The position numbers and the translations under genes are program-made. This document shows, piece after piece, positions 35,864 to 45,602 of a stretch of DNA of 64,000 nucleotides; position 1 is the first letter of the stretch; each line of letters opens with the position of its first letter. A model generated the notes under the pieces. The model was not told the origin of the DNA and did not search any database. It saw nothing but the letters and a program-made list of their open reading frames with translations. Origin of the DNA: Bog-473 sp963706555 (GTDB lineage Bacteria; Actinomycetota; Acidimicrobiia; Acidimicrobiales; RAAP-2); the NCBI GenBank assembly GCA_963706555.1, contig OY970164.1, forward strand, positions 4,588,001 to 4,652,000, written 5' to 3'.

Positions 35864-36669
35864 TCAGGCTTCGAGGAGCACCGCCACTGCGGCGTCGGGC
35901 TCGATGACCCTGAAGCTGAAACTCTCCTCGAGGTAGAGCCGGACCGCGTCAGCGTTGTGGTCGAGATAGCCGATGGAGATGTCCTGCCCCGAGTCGAGAA
36001 CGAAGTCTCCACCGCGCAGGCTCAGCACGACCGCTCCGTCGACGCCCGGTGCCCAGACCAGCGGGCCCCCCAGAATCCGGTGGAGGTGGTCGAAGAGCAG
36101 ATGTCCGCCGTGTTCGGTGGATTCGACGATCGTCGTATAGATCTTCGGGCAGATAGCCATGCCGAAAGGTCCGTCGATGCCCGACTGACGCAGGGCGTCC
36201 ACCGCTTGGGCCACTGCGGTGGGATATTTCGACATGTCGTCGCCGTGCGTGATCGGCGCATGCGAGGTGCGCTCGGTGATGCCTTCGATCCCGCCCGCCG
36301 CGTAGCCGTGGAACACGGCGACGTTCTCCCCGATGGCGATCTGCTGCACGGCCTCGTCCAACTCGGGCAGGTCGAGGTCGATGGCGCCCCGATCAGCGTC
36401 GTCGAGCTCGACACGCGAGACACTGAACTCCGCTCGCACCTCGACGAGGGGCAGCACACGGCGCTGGGCCCCGGACACGCCCTCGGACGGTCCCGCGATC
36501 GTGGCGATCCGGCCCAGGGCGGTGGCTGAATGCTCCCAGCCGTGCGGCCCGGCGAAGTCGACGAGTTTGCCGCGGCGAGATACGTCGTCAGCCGGCCCTT
36601 GGCTTCGTCGTCGACGGCGGCCCAGCCGGTTTCCGAAATTGGCGCCAGGTCCCGATGTAGGTGATTCAT
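35864..36669 (-). CDS. Family 1 encapsulin shell protein (one frameshift)
   Basis: This HK97-fold nanocompartment shell protein is about 268 residues, normal for family 1. It begins MNHLHRDLAPISETGWAAVD, then changes frame at about 36575, between LTTYLAA and GKLVDFAGPHGWE. It continues to FRVIEPDAAVAVLLEA. One missing G in the GCGGC run explains the break. Other family blocks are GIEGITERTSHAP and MAICPKIYTTIVE. The start overlaps the ferritin-like cargo stop by 4 bases. Shells of this type hold 60 or more copies and take up cargo through a C-terminal peptide. Confidence 0.9.
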
Positions 36670-37055
36670 CGCTCCACTCCCTTGAGGCTTCCGATTCCCA
36701 ATGACCCCAGCCCGTCCGGAGTCGGTCTCCCATCGCCATCCGCTCCGGCCCCTCCGTCGGTCGTCCCGACCGCGGTGATGGGCTCGGTGGTGGTGAACAA
36801 GAATTTGCGCAGCTGTGCGTCCAGCGCGGGATCACGCCGGCGCAACCACTCCAGCGTCAGCGCCGCGTGTTCCTTCTCGTCGTCCCGGTTGTACGCCAGG
36901 ACGGCGGCCAAGCTTTCGTCCGAGGTCGCCTTGACCCTCTGGTCGTACCAGTCGATCGCCTCGAGCTCTTCGCGCAACGAGGTGATGGCCCGGTGATAGT
37001 CCACCGTGGCTTCGTCGAGGAGGTCGGGTGCCTCGTGCAATCCCTCGCTTGCCAT
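36666..37055 (-). CDS. Encapsulated ferritin-like protein (cargo)
   Basis: This short ferritin-like protein has 129 residues. ASEGLHEAPDLLDEATVDYH leads to two helices carrying Glu/His ligands (REELEAIDWYDQR and DDEKEHAALTLEWLRRRDP), as in EncFtn ferroxidases that work only as a ring inside encapsulin. After a Gly/Asp-rich linker the C-terminus is LGSLGIGSLKGVER, a textbook encapsulin-loading peptide. ATG 37055 was chosen because homologues begin at this motif, and GAGAGG lies upstream. Together with the shell it oxidises and stores iron. Confidence 0.93.
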   Translation of the reverse strand: MASEGLHEAPDLLDEATVDYHRAITSLREELEAIDWYDQRVKATSDESLAAVLAYNRDDEKEHAALTLEWLRRRDPALDAQLRKFLFTTTEPITAVGTTDGGAGADGDGRPTPDGLGSLGIGSLKGVER

Positions 37056-37183
37056 CTCCAGCGTCACCTCTCCGAATCGACCCCGCCCCGGGCCAAGCCG
37101 CGGCTCGTCAGGACCTTTTGCTCGTGTGGACCTTATTCGGTGCCACAGTAGAGCATGCCGGGAGACCGGTCCTTCTGTCCGGT

Positions 37184-38610
37184 TCAGGCTTCGAACGTAC
37201 GCTCGCCCCCGGCGATCGTCATCGCCACGTGCCGGCTCGACGGCGCCGCAAGGGCCACATCGAGTGGGACGTCGAGCAGGCACAGATCCGCCGGTGCGCC
37301 GGGCGCAATGCGACGGGCGGGCCCGCCCGGTTGCTCCAAGGGGCCCAGGAAGAGCGCCAAGGCGGCGGCGCTTTCCAACCCCCGATCCGCCCCGACCCGT
37401 TTGCCGCTCGGCGCGAGGCGCTCGACGGCGGCCCGCACGGCGACCCACGGATCGTCGATCCCGAACGGCGCGTCGGTGCTCCCCCCGACCGCCACTCCAC
37501 CTTCGAGGAACGAGGCACAGCGGTAGAGGTCGGGGCGGTCGGCCTGCTCCACGTCACGCAGGTACGCATCTCCCCTCGCGGCGACGAACGCGGGCTGCGT
37601 GACAACAGTGAGGGAGAGGCGCGCCATAGCGGCGATGGCGTCGGGCGGCGTCACCGAGGCATGCTCAATGCGGTCACCCGTCAGGCTCCCGGTCTCCTCC
37701 CATACCGCGAGAGCCAACAGGAGGGCGGCCCGGGTCACGCAGTGCACGGCCACCGGCCGACCCGATCCGTGCGCACGCGTGAACCACGCCACGAGGTCGT
37801 CGAACGACGGGAGCAGGTGGTCGGTGACGACGATCTTCACCGGCCCGCGTCGCAGCGGTGGGGGTGGGGGCAGGTCCGAGAGGTCGGGGGCGCCGGTGAC
37901 CGCCACGGTCAACGGCAGCGCACCGGTGCGCACCGCCTCGGCCAGGGTGTCGAAATAGTCCGCGGTCGGCGTCGGTGTGCAGTCGGTCACACCCGTGACG
38001 CCGAATGAACCCAGTCGGCGCCCGACGGCCGCCAGGTCGGCGGTGCGGTCATCGGCCAGACGGGCGCGCAACCAGTCGTCGAGCCGGAACAGGCGCCCGG
38101 TCGCATGCCCCGCCCCGTCCCTCTCGACGCCGTCGACTGCGGTGTCGGGGTCCCCCTGTGGTGCCGGGTCCCCACCGAGCAGGCCGACCTGCCCGAGCGC
38201 GACCGAGCTGAGAACCCACAGCGCTCCCGAGCGGTGCTGGACCCGTACGGCGCGTCCGGGAGCGAGGGTGTCGAGCCGACGGCGGTCCAGCGGCCCCCCG
38301 GTGACCTCGTCGTAGTGGACGGCACGGATGGCCACGCCGGGTGGCGTCCGGGCGTGGGCGTCCCGAATTCGCGCCTCGAGCTGGCTCGAGACGTCGAGCG
38401 ACCCCCTCGCGGCCTCCATGGAAAGCAAATGGACATGATGGTCGTGCAGGCCGGGAAGGAGCGCCCCACCGCCGCACCGGATCTCCACATCCCCCCACGC
38501 GCTGTCTTCGCACTGATGGCGGAGGGACCGACCGCGGCGATCCGGTTGCCCTCGATCCGGACGTCCACACTCTCGCCCTCGACCTCCGCCCCACGCAGCA
38601 GGATGCTCAT
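37184..38610 (-). CDS. Amidohydrolase family 3 protein (one frameshift)
   Basis: This metal-dependent hydrolase of the YtcJ-like amidohydrolase_3 group is about 475 residues. The N-terminal strand domain starts at 38610 (MSILLRGAEVEGESVDVRIE). The frame changes near 38490 beside a run of six G. The TIM barrel has LLPGLHDHHVHLL (metal HxH), AVHCVT, RIEHASV, and GGSTDAPFG with the metal Asp. The C-terminal PGAPADLCLLDVPLD completes the fold. The start overlaps the stop of the CoA transferase (ATGA). Substrate unknown. Confidence 0.8.
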
Positions 38611-39875
38611 GCGGCCAGTTCGCCCAGCACGGCAGCCGAGTCAGCACCGAGCGCAGGCGCGGCGCGGACGGGTTCCCGGGCCCGGGGTGGGACTGCCACC
38701 AGGCCGGCGACGTCGAGCAGGGGCCCGGCGACGGCCGCGGCCATGGGTGCCATGGCGGCATCGACGAGCCACCGGCCCCCGGCGCCGAGCGCGTCGAGGA
38801 CGGCTGCTGCAGTCACCAGGCCGGCGAGGGGATCCGCCACCGCGTCGGCCAGAAAGCACGGGCCCCGGGCGTCGCCGGCGACAAGGCCTCCCGCTGCGGC
38901 AGCCACGTCGCCGAACCCGACCCGCTCGCGCTGCCCGGGGGCACGCCCGTGGCTGGTGATCGATGCCCACACCCGTGGCCCACCCGTCCCGCGGAGAAGG
39001 TCGGTGCTGTCGATCCCCATCTGCTCGAGTGCACGGGGCCGCGCGCTCTCGATGACCACGTCGGCCACCGAAAGGAGACGGACCAGGTCACGTTGACCGG
39101 CGCCCGTGGCCAGGTCCAGTGCCACCGATCGCTTCGCCCCGTTGAGCAGGTCGAAGAACCGAGCGGGACCACGGCGCGCACCGTCGGGGCGTCGGGACGA
39201 CTCCACCTTGATGACGCGTGCCCCCGCCTCGGCCAGCAGCTGGCCACAGAGGGGCCCGGCCCAGAGCGAGGAGAGGTCGACGACAATGGCGTCTGCGAGG
39301 GGACGGGAACCCCCGGTGCCCGCCCCGATCCGCAGGGCGCGCACGGGCAGCTCGAAGGACCACTCCGCGCACGGCGCCACGGAGCCGACCGCAGCAATGG
39401 GCAGACCCAGAAGGGCGGCCTGCGCATCGAGCGTCGCCGCGGGCGCGGTGGCCGCCGCCGCAACGACGTTCGGCCAGGGATCGTCACCGGCGACGTCGCG
39501 CCCCAACCAGGCGGGAAGAGCCGCCACATCCTCGGGTCGGGCCAGGGAGACGGCCAGCCACCCGTCGCGGGCGGCCACCAGACGGGCCCCGCCGCCACAG
39601 CTGACGGCCCCACCCCGGGAGAGCCCACCCAGCGCTGCCCGCTCGCCGAGCAGGGCCAGCCCGTCGAGCAGTCCGCTCCCACTACTGCGTCGATTGAGCA
39701 CGCCGGCGGCCCGGTCGATCAGGTCGAGCAATGCGGCAGGAGCGCCGAGCGGCGGCCCCTCGGGTCGTCCCGTGAGAACCATGGCGCCGCTGGCCGCCCA
39801 GGCCCCTGCTCCCGGGTGCAGGCTCCGGGGCGTACAGCTCTCCGATCCACCACCCGATCCTGCCACCGCCCACAC
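38607..39875 (-). CDS. CaiB/BaiF family III CoA transferase
   Basis: This 422-residue protein transfers CoA between acyl acids through an Asp-bound intermediate in the usual family mechanism. The C-terminal half holds the best motifs: VVDLSSLWAGPLCGQLLAEAG, ARVIKVESSRRPDGAR, and the NGAKRSVALDLATG block. The N-terminal half is a diverged copy of the fold, ending with FELPVRALRIG. The start GTG 39875 is uncertain. It is transcribed just before the amidohydrolase with a 4-base overlap, and it is divergent from the enoyl-CoA hydratase-like gene. Confidence 0.8.
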   Translation of the reverse strand: MWAVAGSGGGSESCTPRSLHPGAGAWAASGAMVLTGRPEGPPLGAPAALLDLIDRAAGVLNRRSSGSGLLDGLALLGERAALGGLSRGGAVSCGGGARLVAARDGWLAVSLARPEDVAALPAWLGRDVAGDDPWPNVVAAAATAPAATLDAQAALLGLPIAAVGSVAPCAEWSFELPVRALRIGAGTGGSRPLADAIVVDLSSLWAGPLCGQLLAEAGARVIKVESSRRPDGARRGPARFFDLLNGAKRSVALDLATGAGQRDLVRLLSVADVVIESARPRALEQMGIDSTDLLRGTGGPRVWASITSHGRAPGQRERVGFGDVAAAAGGLVAGDARGPCFLADAVADPLAGLVTAAAVLDALGAGGRWLVDAAMAPMAAAVAGPLLDVAGLVAVPPRAREPVRAAPALGADSAAVLGELAA

Positions 39876-39952
39876 CCGGGGAGCTCCCCCGTCTCCGATA
39901 GCGTCGGCACATCCGCATTCTCGAGACTTCCGACCGCGAGCTGGCGGCGCTC

Positions 39953-40904
39953 TTGCGCTCGCCGTTTGCGGCCGAGTCGCTCTCTGATCCGGACGGCCTG
40001 GTGGTGCTCACGTCGCCCGATGGGAGCAGTCCCGATGCGTCGATCGGCGAGGGACTCTCCTCACTCCCGTGCCTGGTGGTGGCCCTGCACCGCACGGCGG
40101 GGGACGCCCCGGCGCTGGCCGACGTGGCGCCTGAGGAGGGTGTGGCGTCGGTCGAGGACATTCTGGCCGTGGTCGAACGCAACCCGATCGCGGCCACCAC
40201 GCTCGCGCTGTGCCTCCGCCAGGCTTCACCATCGCTCGGACGGGCTCTGGTGGCCGAATCCGCCGCGTACTCCGTGCTGCAAGCCGGGGCGGAGTTCCGC
40301 ACGTGGCGGTCGAACCGTCCCCGACGCGACGCCCGGCCTGAAGCGGGGCCGGCGGTCAAGGTGATCCGTCAGGGCGACCGCCTCGACCTCGTCCTCAACC
40401 GGCCCCACGTGCGCAACGCGCTCGAGCCGGTCCCTGCGCGACGAGCTCCTCGAGGGCCTGGCGCTGGCCGAAGCCGACACCTCCCTGACCGAGATCGTGC
40501 TCCGTGGGGAGGGACCGAGCTTTTGCAGTGGGGGGGATCTCGACGAGTTCGGCACCTTCACCGACCCGGCTGCGGCCCATCTGGTACGACTGGCGACCAG
40601 CATCGGACGATCGATCGCCGCCCTCGGTCCCCGCCTCGTGGCCCGGGTCCACGGGCCGTGCGCCGGTTCGGGGGTCGAGCTGCCGGCGTTCGCCGCACGG
40701 GTCTGTGCCCGCACCGACTTCACGGCGGCACTCCCCGAGATCGGCCTGGGCCTGATCCCCGGCGCCGGCGGCACCGCCAGCATCACCCGGAGGGTCGGGC
40801 GGCATCGGATGGCCCTGATGGCTCTCGGTGGACGGGCCATCGATGCCCACACGGCGTTGCGCTGGGGCCTGGTCGACGAGGTGACCGATGTGGGCTCCCC
40901 CTGA
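39953..40904 (+). CDS. Enoyl-CoA hydratase-like protein with N-terminal extension (one frameshift)
   Basis: The first 130 or so residues form an extension with the stretch NPIAATTLALCLRQ and LVAESAAYSVLQAG. They are followed by a crotonase domain starting LDLVLNRPHVRNAL. The frame then changes near 40430. Deleting one G there gives SRSLRDELLEGLALAEAD and onward. Oxyanion segments SFCSGGDLDEFG and GPCAGSGVELPAFA are present, as is the LPEIGLGLIPGAGGTASI helix. No ordinary start codon is seen upstream of TTG 39953, so the beginning is uncertain. Its neighbours suggest CoA-thioester catabolism. Confidence 0.7.
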
Positions 40905-40949
40905 GGCCGCCCCGGTTGCAGCCCGGGGCATCGCCGCCGGACGCCTGCC

Positions 40950-42458
40950 TTACGACCCGGCTGACTCCGGGGTCATCTCGGCCTTGAGGACCCGGCGCAG
41001 GAGCTTGCCGGTCTCGCTATAGGGCAGCTCGGTGCGGAACTCGATGCGTTGCGGGGCCCGGGTCGAGCGGAGCCGCTCGGCCACCCAGACCCGCAGGGCC
41101 TCGGGGTCGCCGTGCTCTCCCTCATGGAGCACGATCACGGCCGCCACCGCCTCGCCCCACTCCTCGTCGGGGACCCCGATGACCGCACAATCGGCCACCG
41201 TGGCGTGGGCCAGGAGCACGTCTTCGATCTCGCCCGGCGAGAGATTCTCCCCGCCCCGCACGATCACGTCGTCGAGGCGCCCCTCGACGAAGAGGAAGCC
41301 CTCAGGATCGAGCCAGCCCCCGTCGTTGGTCGCGAGCCAGCCCTCGGGCGAGAGCGCAGCGCCCTTGCCGAGATACTCGCCGGACACCTGGTCGCCGCGC
41401 ACCCAGATCTCCCCGTGGGTCCCGGCGGGAACAGGTGCGCCCATCGGGTCCCGGATCTCGACCTCGAGGTTGGGCAACGGCCGGCCGACCGAGCCCAGAC
41501 GGGCCCGCACGTCGGGCTCGCCGGACGCTGCGGCCTCCCTGTGGTCCTCGGGGCCGAGCACGGCGATCGTCGAGCTCGTCTCGGTCAGCCCGTAGGCGTT
41601 GACCAGGCCGACGTGGGGCAGGTGGTCGAGCGCCCGCTCGACCAGGGTCATGGGCATGCGGCCACCGCCATAGGAGAGGTGGCGCAGCGCCGGGAGCTTC
41701 TCGCCCCGCTCGTCCAGCACGTCGAGGATCCGCCCGAGCATGGTCGGCACGACCATGGCGTGGGTGACCGCCTCGCGGGCTGCGGTGTCCACCCAGCTCT
41801 CGGCGGTGAACTGCGGGAGATAGACCAGGCGGCGGCCCGACCAGACCGAGGTCAGCACGGCCGCGATACCGGCAATGTGGTACGGCGGCACGCTGACCAG
41901 CGCCGCGTCGGCAGGGTCCGATCCCATGAACTCGACCGTCTCGAGCACGTAACTGGTCAGGTGGCGGTGACGGAGGACCGCGGCCTTGGGCTCGCCGGTC
42001 GTCCCACTGGTGAAGAGCAGCACCGCGGGGTCGTCGGGGTCCACCCCCCCGGGCTCGGTGGCCTCAGGTCCGTCGGACGCCAGGAAGGCGGCGCGGCTCA
42101 TCATGGCGAGCCCTTCGATGCCGTCGCCCAGGCGGGCCGGGACCGACGATTCGACGACGGCCAGTCCCGGTGCGGCCCGCTGCAGAATTGCGGCCAACTG
42201 GACATCGGAGAGGCGGTAATTCACCGGCACGTAGGGGATGCCGGCCAGCGCGGCGGCGAAGAGGCCCACGGGGACCGCCTCGGAGTTCACATCGACCGCC
42301 ACCAGTCGCTCGGCACCAACGCCTTGGAGATGGCGGGACACCGCCCGGACCTTCTCGAAGAGTCCCTGATAGGTCAGTTCACCGTCGTCGCACGCCGCCA
42401 CCGCCACCCGGTCGGGCAGGGCGTCGGCAACGATCTCCAGCAGTGAGCTCAGGTGCAT
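40950..42458 (-). CDS. AMP-dependent acyl-CoA synthetase
   Basis: This class I adenylate-forming enzyme has 502 residues and activates a carboxylic acid as acyl-AMP, then acyl-CoA. The P-loop LLFTSGTTGEPKAAVLRH is near residue 150. Further blocks are YGLTETSS (A5), GWLATNDGGWLD with the ATP-ribose Asp region, GRLDDVIVRGGENLSPGEIE (A8 hinge), and the catalytic Lys in PYSETGKLLRR near the C-terminus. The substrate cannot be read. It starts 7 bp after the small conserved protein. Confidence 0.92.
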   Translation of the reverse strand: MHLSSLLEIVADALPDRVAVAACDDGELTYQGLFEKVRAVSRHLQGVGAERLVAVDVNSEAVPVGLFAAALAGIPYVPVNYRLSDVQLAAILQRAAPGLAVVESSVPARLGDGIEGLAMMSRAAFLASDGPEATEPGGVDPDDPAVLLFTSGTTGEPKAAVLRHRHLTSYVLETVEFMGSDPADAALVSVPPYHIAGIAAVLTSVWSGRRLVYLPQFTAESWVDTAAREAVTHAMVVPTMLGRILDVLDERGEKLPALRHLSYGGGRMPMTLVERALDHLPHVGLVNAYGLTETSSTIAVLGPEDHREAAASGEPDVRARLGSVGRPLPNLEVEIRDPMGAPVPAGTHGEIWVRGDQVSGEYLGKGAALSPEGWLATNDGGWLDPEGFLFVEGRLDDVIVRGGENLSPGEIEDVLLAHATVADCAVIGVPDEEWGEAVAAVIVLHEGEHGDPEALRVWVAERLRSTRAPQRIEFRTELPYSETGKLLRRVLKAEMTPESAGS

Positions 42459-42465
42459 GGCGGCG

Positions 42466-42774
42466 TCAGTCCGAAGAAGGCAGCGGCTTGGCCTCTTTGA
42501 GCGGAAGGGCCACGCCGTCGAGGGTCAAGGTGCCCGCGCCGGCCTTGGTGACCAGCAGTTCGAGCCCGCTGTCGGCATCGGCGAACCGCTTGCCGATGAG
42601 CGAGCCCTCGGCGAACGCGGGGTCGAGTTCCAAGCCGCCCGCCCGGTCGGTGCCGACCGGGGCCACGGGGTGCCCGCCACATTCCAGCGTCACGTCCTTC
42701 GTCGGTGCGCGCACCACGATCACTTCGGTGTCACAGACTTGACTGGCCCAGCGAGTTCCAGGTTTGAGATCCAT
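42466..42774 (-). CDS. Small conserved protein upstream of the acyl-CoA synthetase
   Basis: The 102-residue soluble protein begins MDLKPGTRWASQVCDTEVIV and has a CGGHPVAP motif. The two Cys residues could bind metal or act in redox. AGGAAGAG directly precedes ATG 42774. The upstream ATG at 42792 has no site. Similar small proteins occur next to acyl-CoA synthetases in actinobacteria to my knowledge, but no function is established. It probably shares a transcript with the synthetase. Confidence 0.62.
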   Translation of the reverse strand: MDLKPGTRWASQVCDTEVIVVRAPTKDVTLECGGHPVAPVGTDRAGGLELDPAFAEGSLIGKRFADADSGLELLVTKAGAGTLTLDGVALPLKEAKPLPSSD

Positions 42775-42933
42775 CTCTTCCTTTGCCCCCATCGGTGCGA
42801 TTTTTGGAGTTCTTGGTCTACCGGCAGTGCAGCCCGCCGGGCAATTTGAGCCTCGAGGCCATGTGTGGCGCCGCTCGGCCCTCGCCGACGACGACCACCG
42901 CCCCGCAACTCGTCCCCGGCAGCCTACGAGAAG

Positions 42934-43773
42934 CTACGGGCGCTCGGGTTCACCGTGGGCGGCATTGGCTCTTCCGACCCGCCAGTAGGGCTTGGCCGAG
43001 ATCTGATCGGCCTCCATTCCGCGGGCAAGAAGCGCCTGCCGCATGGCGGCCACCACGCCCAATTCTCCCGCCAGGTAGGCATGACCGGCCCCGGACGGGA
43101 GCGGCAGGCCGGTGAGGGCGGCCACCAAATTCGCCCCCGAGGCCGGGTCCGCGCCTGCTCGATGCAACCAGCGCACGGGCACTTCCCGCCCGTCCGACGT
43201 CGTCGCGCGTTGCTCGTCGTCGGGTCCGTCGACCTCGAGCACCACGATGGCCCGGTCCGGATCGCTGCCCTCCCCCTCGAGCACCGAGGCGGCCATGGCC
43301 AGGCTGGCGGGAAGCGCGGAGTCGTCGCCGGCGAACAGGTGCCAGGCGGCGTCGGGGTCCACCGTGATCTTGCCCCGGGGACCGATACCCTCGATACGAC
43401 TTCCGGGCTGAGCGGAGGTGGCCCAGGCCGCCGCCGGGCCGTCCCCATGGAGCACGATGTCGATGTCGATGGCCGGGACGGCGGGATCGAAGGATCTGAT
43501 GGTGTAGCGGCGCCGGAACGTGGGGCCGGCCGGCGTGGGGACGGTCAGCATCACATCTTGCCCGGGGAGGTAGGAGAGCTCGGCCAATCCGGGGGCGGTG
43601 CAGCGGATCCGCCGCATGCTCGGCGTGAGCTGCGTGTTCTCGAGAACCTCGAGCTCCCACTGGGACACGTCCCCGAGGCGCGCCACGAGGGCCGAGGTCT
43701 CGAGTGCACGGGGTTCTGGGGTAGGTGGCTCGGGGGTAGGTGATTCGGGGGTCACGGCGGGATCGGTCGTCAT
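42934..43773 (-). CDS. Siderophore-interacting protein (FAD-dependent ferric reductase)
   Basis: The 279-residue protein is of the ViuB/SIP type. The FAD-binding barrel has PGQDVMLTVP, then FRRRYTIRSFDP, where RxYT contacts FAD. The NAD(P)H-binding half has FAGDDSALPASLAMA and HAYLAGELGVVAAMRQAL, and the C-terminal AKPYWRVGRANAAHGE is characteristic. It would release iron from ferric siderophores in the cytoplasm. A Pro/Glu/Thr-rich N-terminal 25 residues is likely disordered. It starts 3 bp after the MFS stop. Iron supply would suit the encapsulated ferritin nearby, though that link is inference. Confidence 0.9.
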   Translation of the reverse strand: MTTDPAVTPESPTPEPPTPEPRALETSALVARLGDVSQWELEVLENTQLTPSMRRIRCTAPGLAELSYLPGQDVMLTVPTPAGPTFRRRYTIRSFDPAVPAIDIDIVLHGDGPAAAWATSAQPGSRIEGIGPRGKITVDPDAAWHLFAGDDSALPASLAMAASVLEGEGSDPDRAIVVLEVDGPDDEQRATTSDGREVPVRWLHRAGADPASGANLVAALTGLPLPSGAGHAYLAGELGVVAAMRQALLARGMEADQISAKPYWRVGRANAAHGEPERP

Positions 43774-43776
43774 CGC

Positions 43777-45378
43777 TCAGGCCGGCTCGACGCGTACGTC
43801 AGCCCCCGCCTGCGCGACCGGATCGAGGGTCGGGAGGGATGCCTCTCCACCGTCGACCGCTGCTTCGACGGCGTGTGCCGCGGGCGACTCCTCCGTCCGC
43901 TTGGGCCCGATGGAGGGAACGATGAACGACGCGGCGAACGCGACGACACTGAGAGCGGCCGCAACCCCGAAGGCCCGGGCGTACCCCGCCGTCAATGCCG
44001 CGTCCACCGTCGTGGGCGTTCCCGTGACGTGGGCGACGCCCAGGATGGCGTGCGTGTGATCGATGGCGATGGTCGCCAGGATCGCCAACCCGAGGGAACC
44101 CCCCATCTGGCGGGCCGTGTTCAACACACCTGAGGCCAGTCCCGCCTCGGTGAAGTGGACCCCTGTGGTGGCGGCCGACGCCAGCGGCGTGAAGAGCAGC
44201 CCGATGGCCAGGGAGATGACGCAACCCGGGCCGAAGACGTGGGCCCAGTAGTTGCTGTGGGGGCCGATCTGGGTGAGCCACGCGAAGCCCCCCACCATCA
44301 GCGCCGTGCCGACGAGCAGCAGTGGTCGCACGCCGGACTTCGGGAGAACACGCGCGCTGATCTGAGATCCGATGATGATGGCGAAGGCCATGGGAAGGAA
44401 GGCGAGGCCCGCCTTGAGTGCTCCATACCCCAGGACGTTCTGCAGGTAGAGGGAGAGGAAATACCACATGGAGAAGAACGCCGCCCCCACCATGAACATC
44501 ACCACGTTCGACCCCGACACCGAACGCGAGCGGAAGAGGCGGAACGGCACGAGCGGGGTGTGCGCCACCTTCAGTTCGATGAACGTGAAGATCCCGAGCA
44601 ACACGGCTGCGGTCGCGAGGATCGTCAGCGTGTACGCGGAGCCCCACGGGTGTGTGTCGGTGCCGACGATGGCGAAGATCAGTGCCCCCAGGCCGGCGGT
44701 CACGGTGATCGCTCCCCCGATGTCCAACTTGGCCGAGTTCTCGTCACGCGTGCCGCGTTTGGCCTCGGTCAGGTAGTAGAGGGCGGCCACGGTGGCGGCG
44801 ATACCGATGGGGATGTTGACGAACAGGACCCAACGCCACGACAGCTCGGCCGTCAGCACACCACCCAGGATCACGCCGGCGGCGCCGCCCGCTCCGGCCA
44901 CGGCACTCCAGACGCCGAGGGCTTTGACCAGCCGGACGCCCGTAAAGGTCGTCACGAGGATGGTGAGCGTGGCGGGTGACAAGAACGCGCCGCCGATGCC
45001 CTGCACGGCACGGGCCGCGGTGAGCCACGCCGCGTTCTGGGCCAGCCCGCCGATGAGGCTGGCGAGGGTGAACAGGCCCAGCCCGAAGAGGTACACACGG
45101 CGCCGGCCGAAGAGGTCGGCCGCCCGGCCCCCGAGCAGCAGGAAGCCGGCGAAGGTGAGCACGTAGGCATTGACGACCCACTGCAGCCCGGTGGGGCTGT
45201 AGTGCAGCTCCCGCCCGATGGAGGGAAGGGCGACGTTGACGATCGACACGTCGAGCACGACCATGAACTGCGCCACGCAGGCGATGGCCAGGATCACCCA
45301 ATCAGGGACCTGCCGTCCGTCGGGCGTGCGCATGGCACCGTTGCCGCTGCCGGGCGCAGTCGATGTCGCGTCAGTCAT
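43777..45378 (-). CDS. MFS transporter, DHA2 (14-TMS) family
   Basis: The 533-residue proton antiporter has the DHA2 motifs. The first helix has VVLDVSIVNVALPSIGREL, motif A is GGRAADLFGRRRVYLFG, and motif C-type residues lie in SAVAGAGGAAGVILGGVL. About fourteen helices are visible. Members export drugs, dyes or siderophores. Direct linkage to a siderophore-interacting reductase makes siderophore export a reasonable guess. ATG 45378 sits inside a short tandem duplication (45376-45405), and a later ATG (MRTPDGRQ) is also possible. Confidence 0.9.
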   Translation of the reverse strand: MTDATSTAPGSGNGAMRTPDGRQVPDWVILAIACVAQFMVVLDVSIVNVALPSIGRELHYSPTGLQWVVNAYVLTFAGFLLLGGRAADLFGRRRVYLFGLGLFTLASLIGGLAQNAAWLTAARAVQGIGGAFLSPATLTILVTTFTGVRLVKALGVWSAVAGAGGAAGVILGGVLTAELSWRWVLFVNIPIGIAATVAALYYLTEAKRGTRDENSAKLDIGGAITVTAGLGALIFAIVGTDTHPWGSAYTLTILATAAVLLGIFTFIELKVAHTPLVPFRLFRSRSVSGSNVVMFMVGAAFFSMWYFLSLYLQNVLGYGALKAGLAFLPMAFAIIIGSQISARVLPKSGVRPLLLVGTALMVGGFAWLTQIGPHSNYWAHVFGPGCVISLAIGLLFTPLASAATTGVHFTEAGLASGVLNTARQMGGSLGLAILATIAIDHTHAILGVAHVTGTPTTVDAALTAGYARAFGVAAALSVVAFAASFIVPSIGPKRTEESPAAHAVEAAVDGGEASLPTLDPVAQAGADVRVEPA

Positions 45379-45602
45379 TCAGGAAATTCCGCATTCAGGA
45401 AAATTGGCCTCACTGGTCATCAGGCGGGGACGACGCCGTCCCCCGACCGTACCGGGTTGTGCAACCCTTCAAACCCTCAAGATGTTCCCCGCCTCTGCCG
45501 TTGGTGTGCTCGTGCGTGTGTGCCACGGGGGTGGCGGGCTTCAGCGGGTCGACCGCCCCATTGCTATCTTTGCAACAACGCGTGAGGTTGGGAGGGGGAA
45601 CC

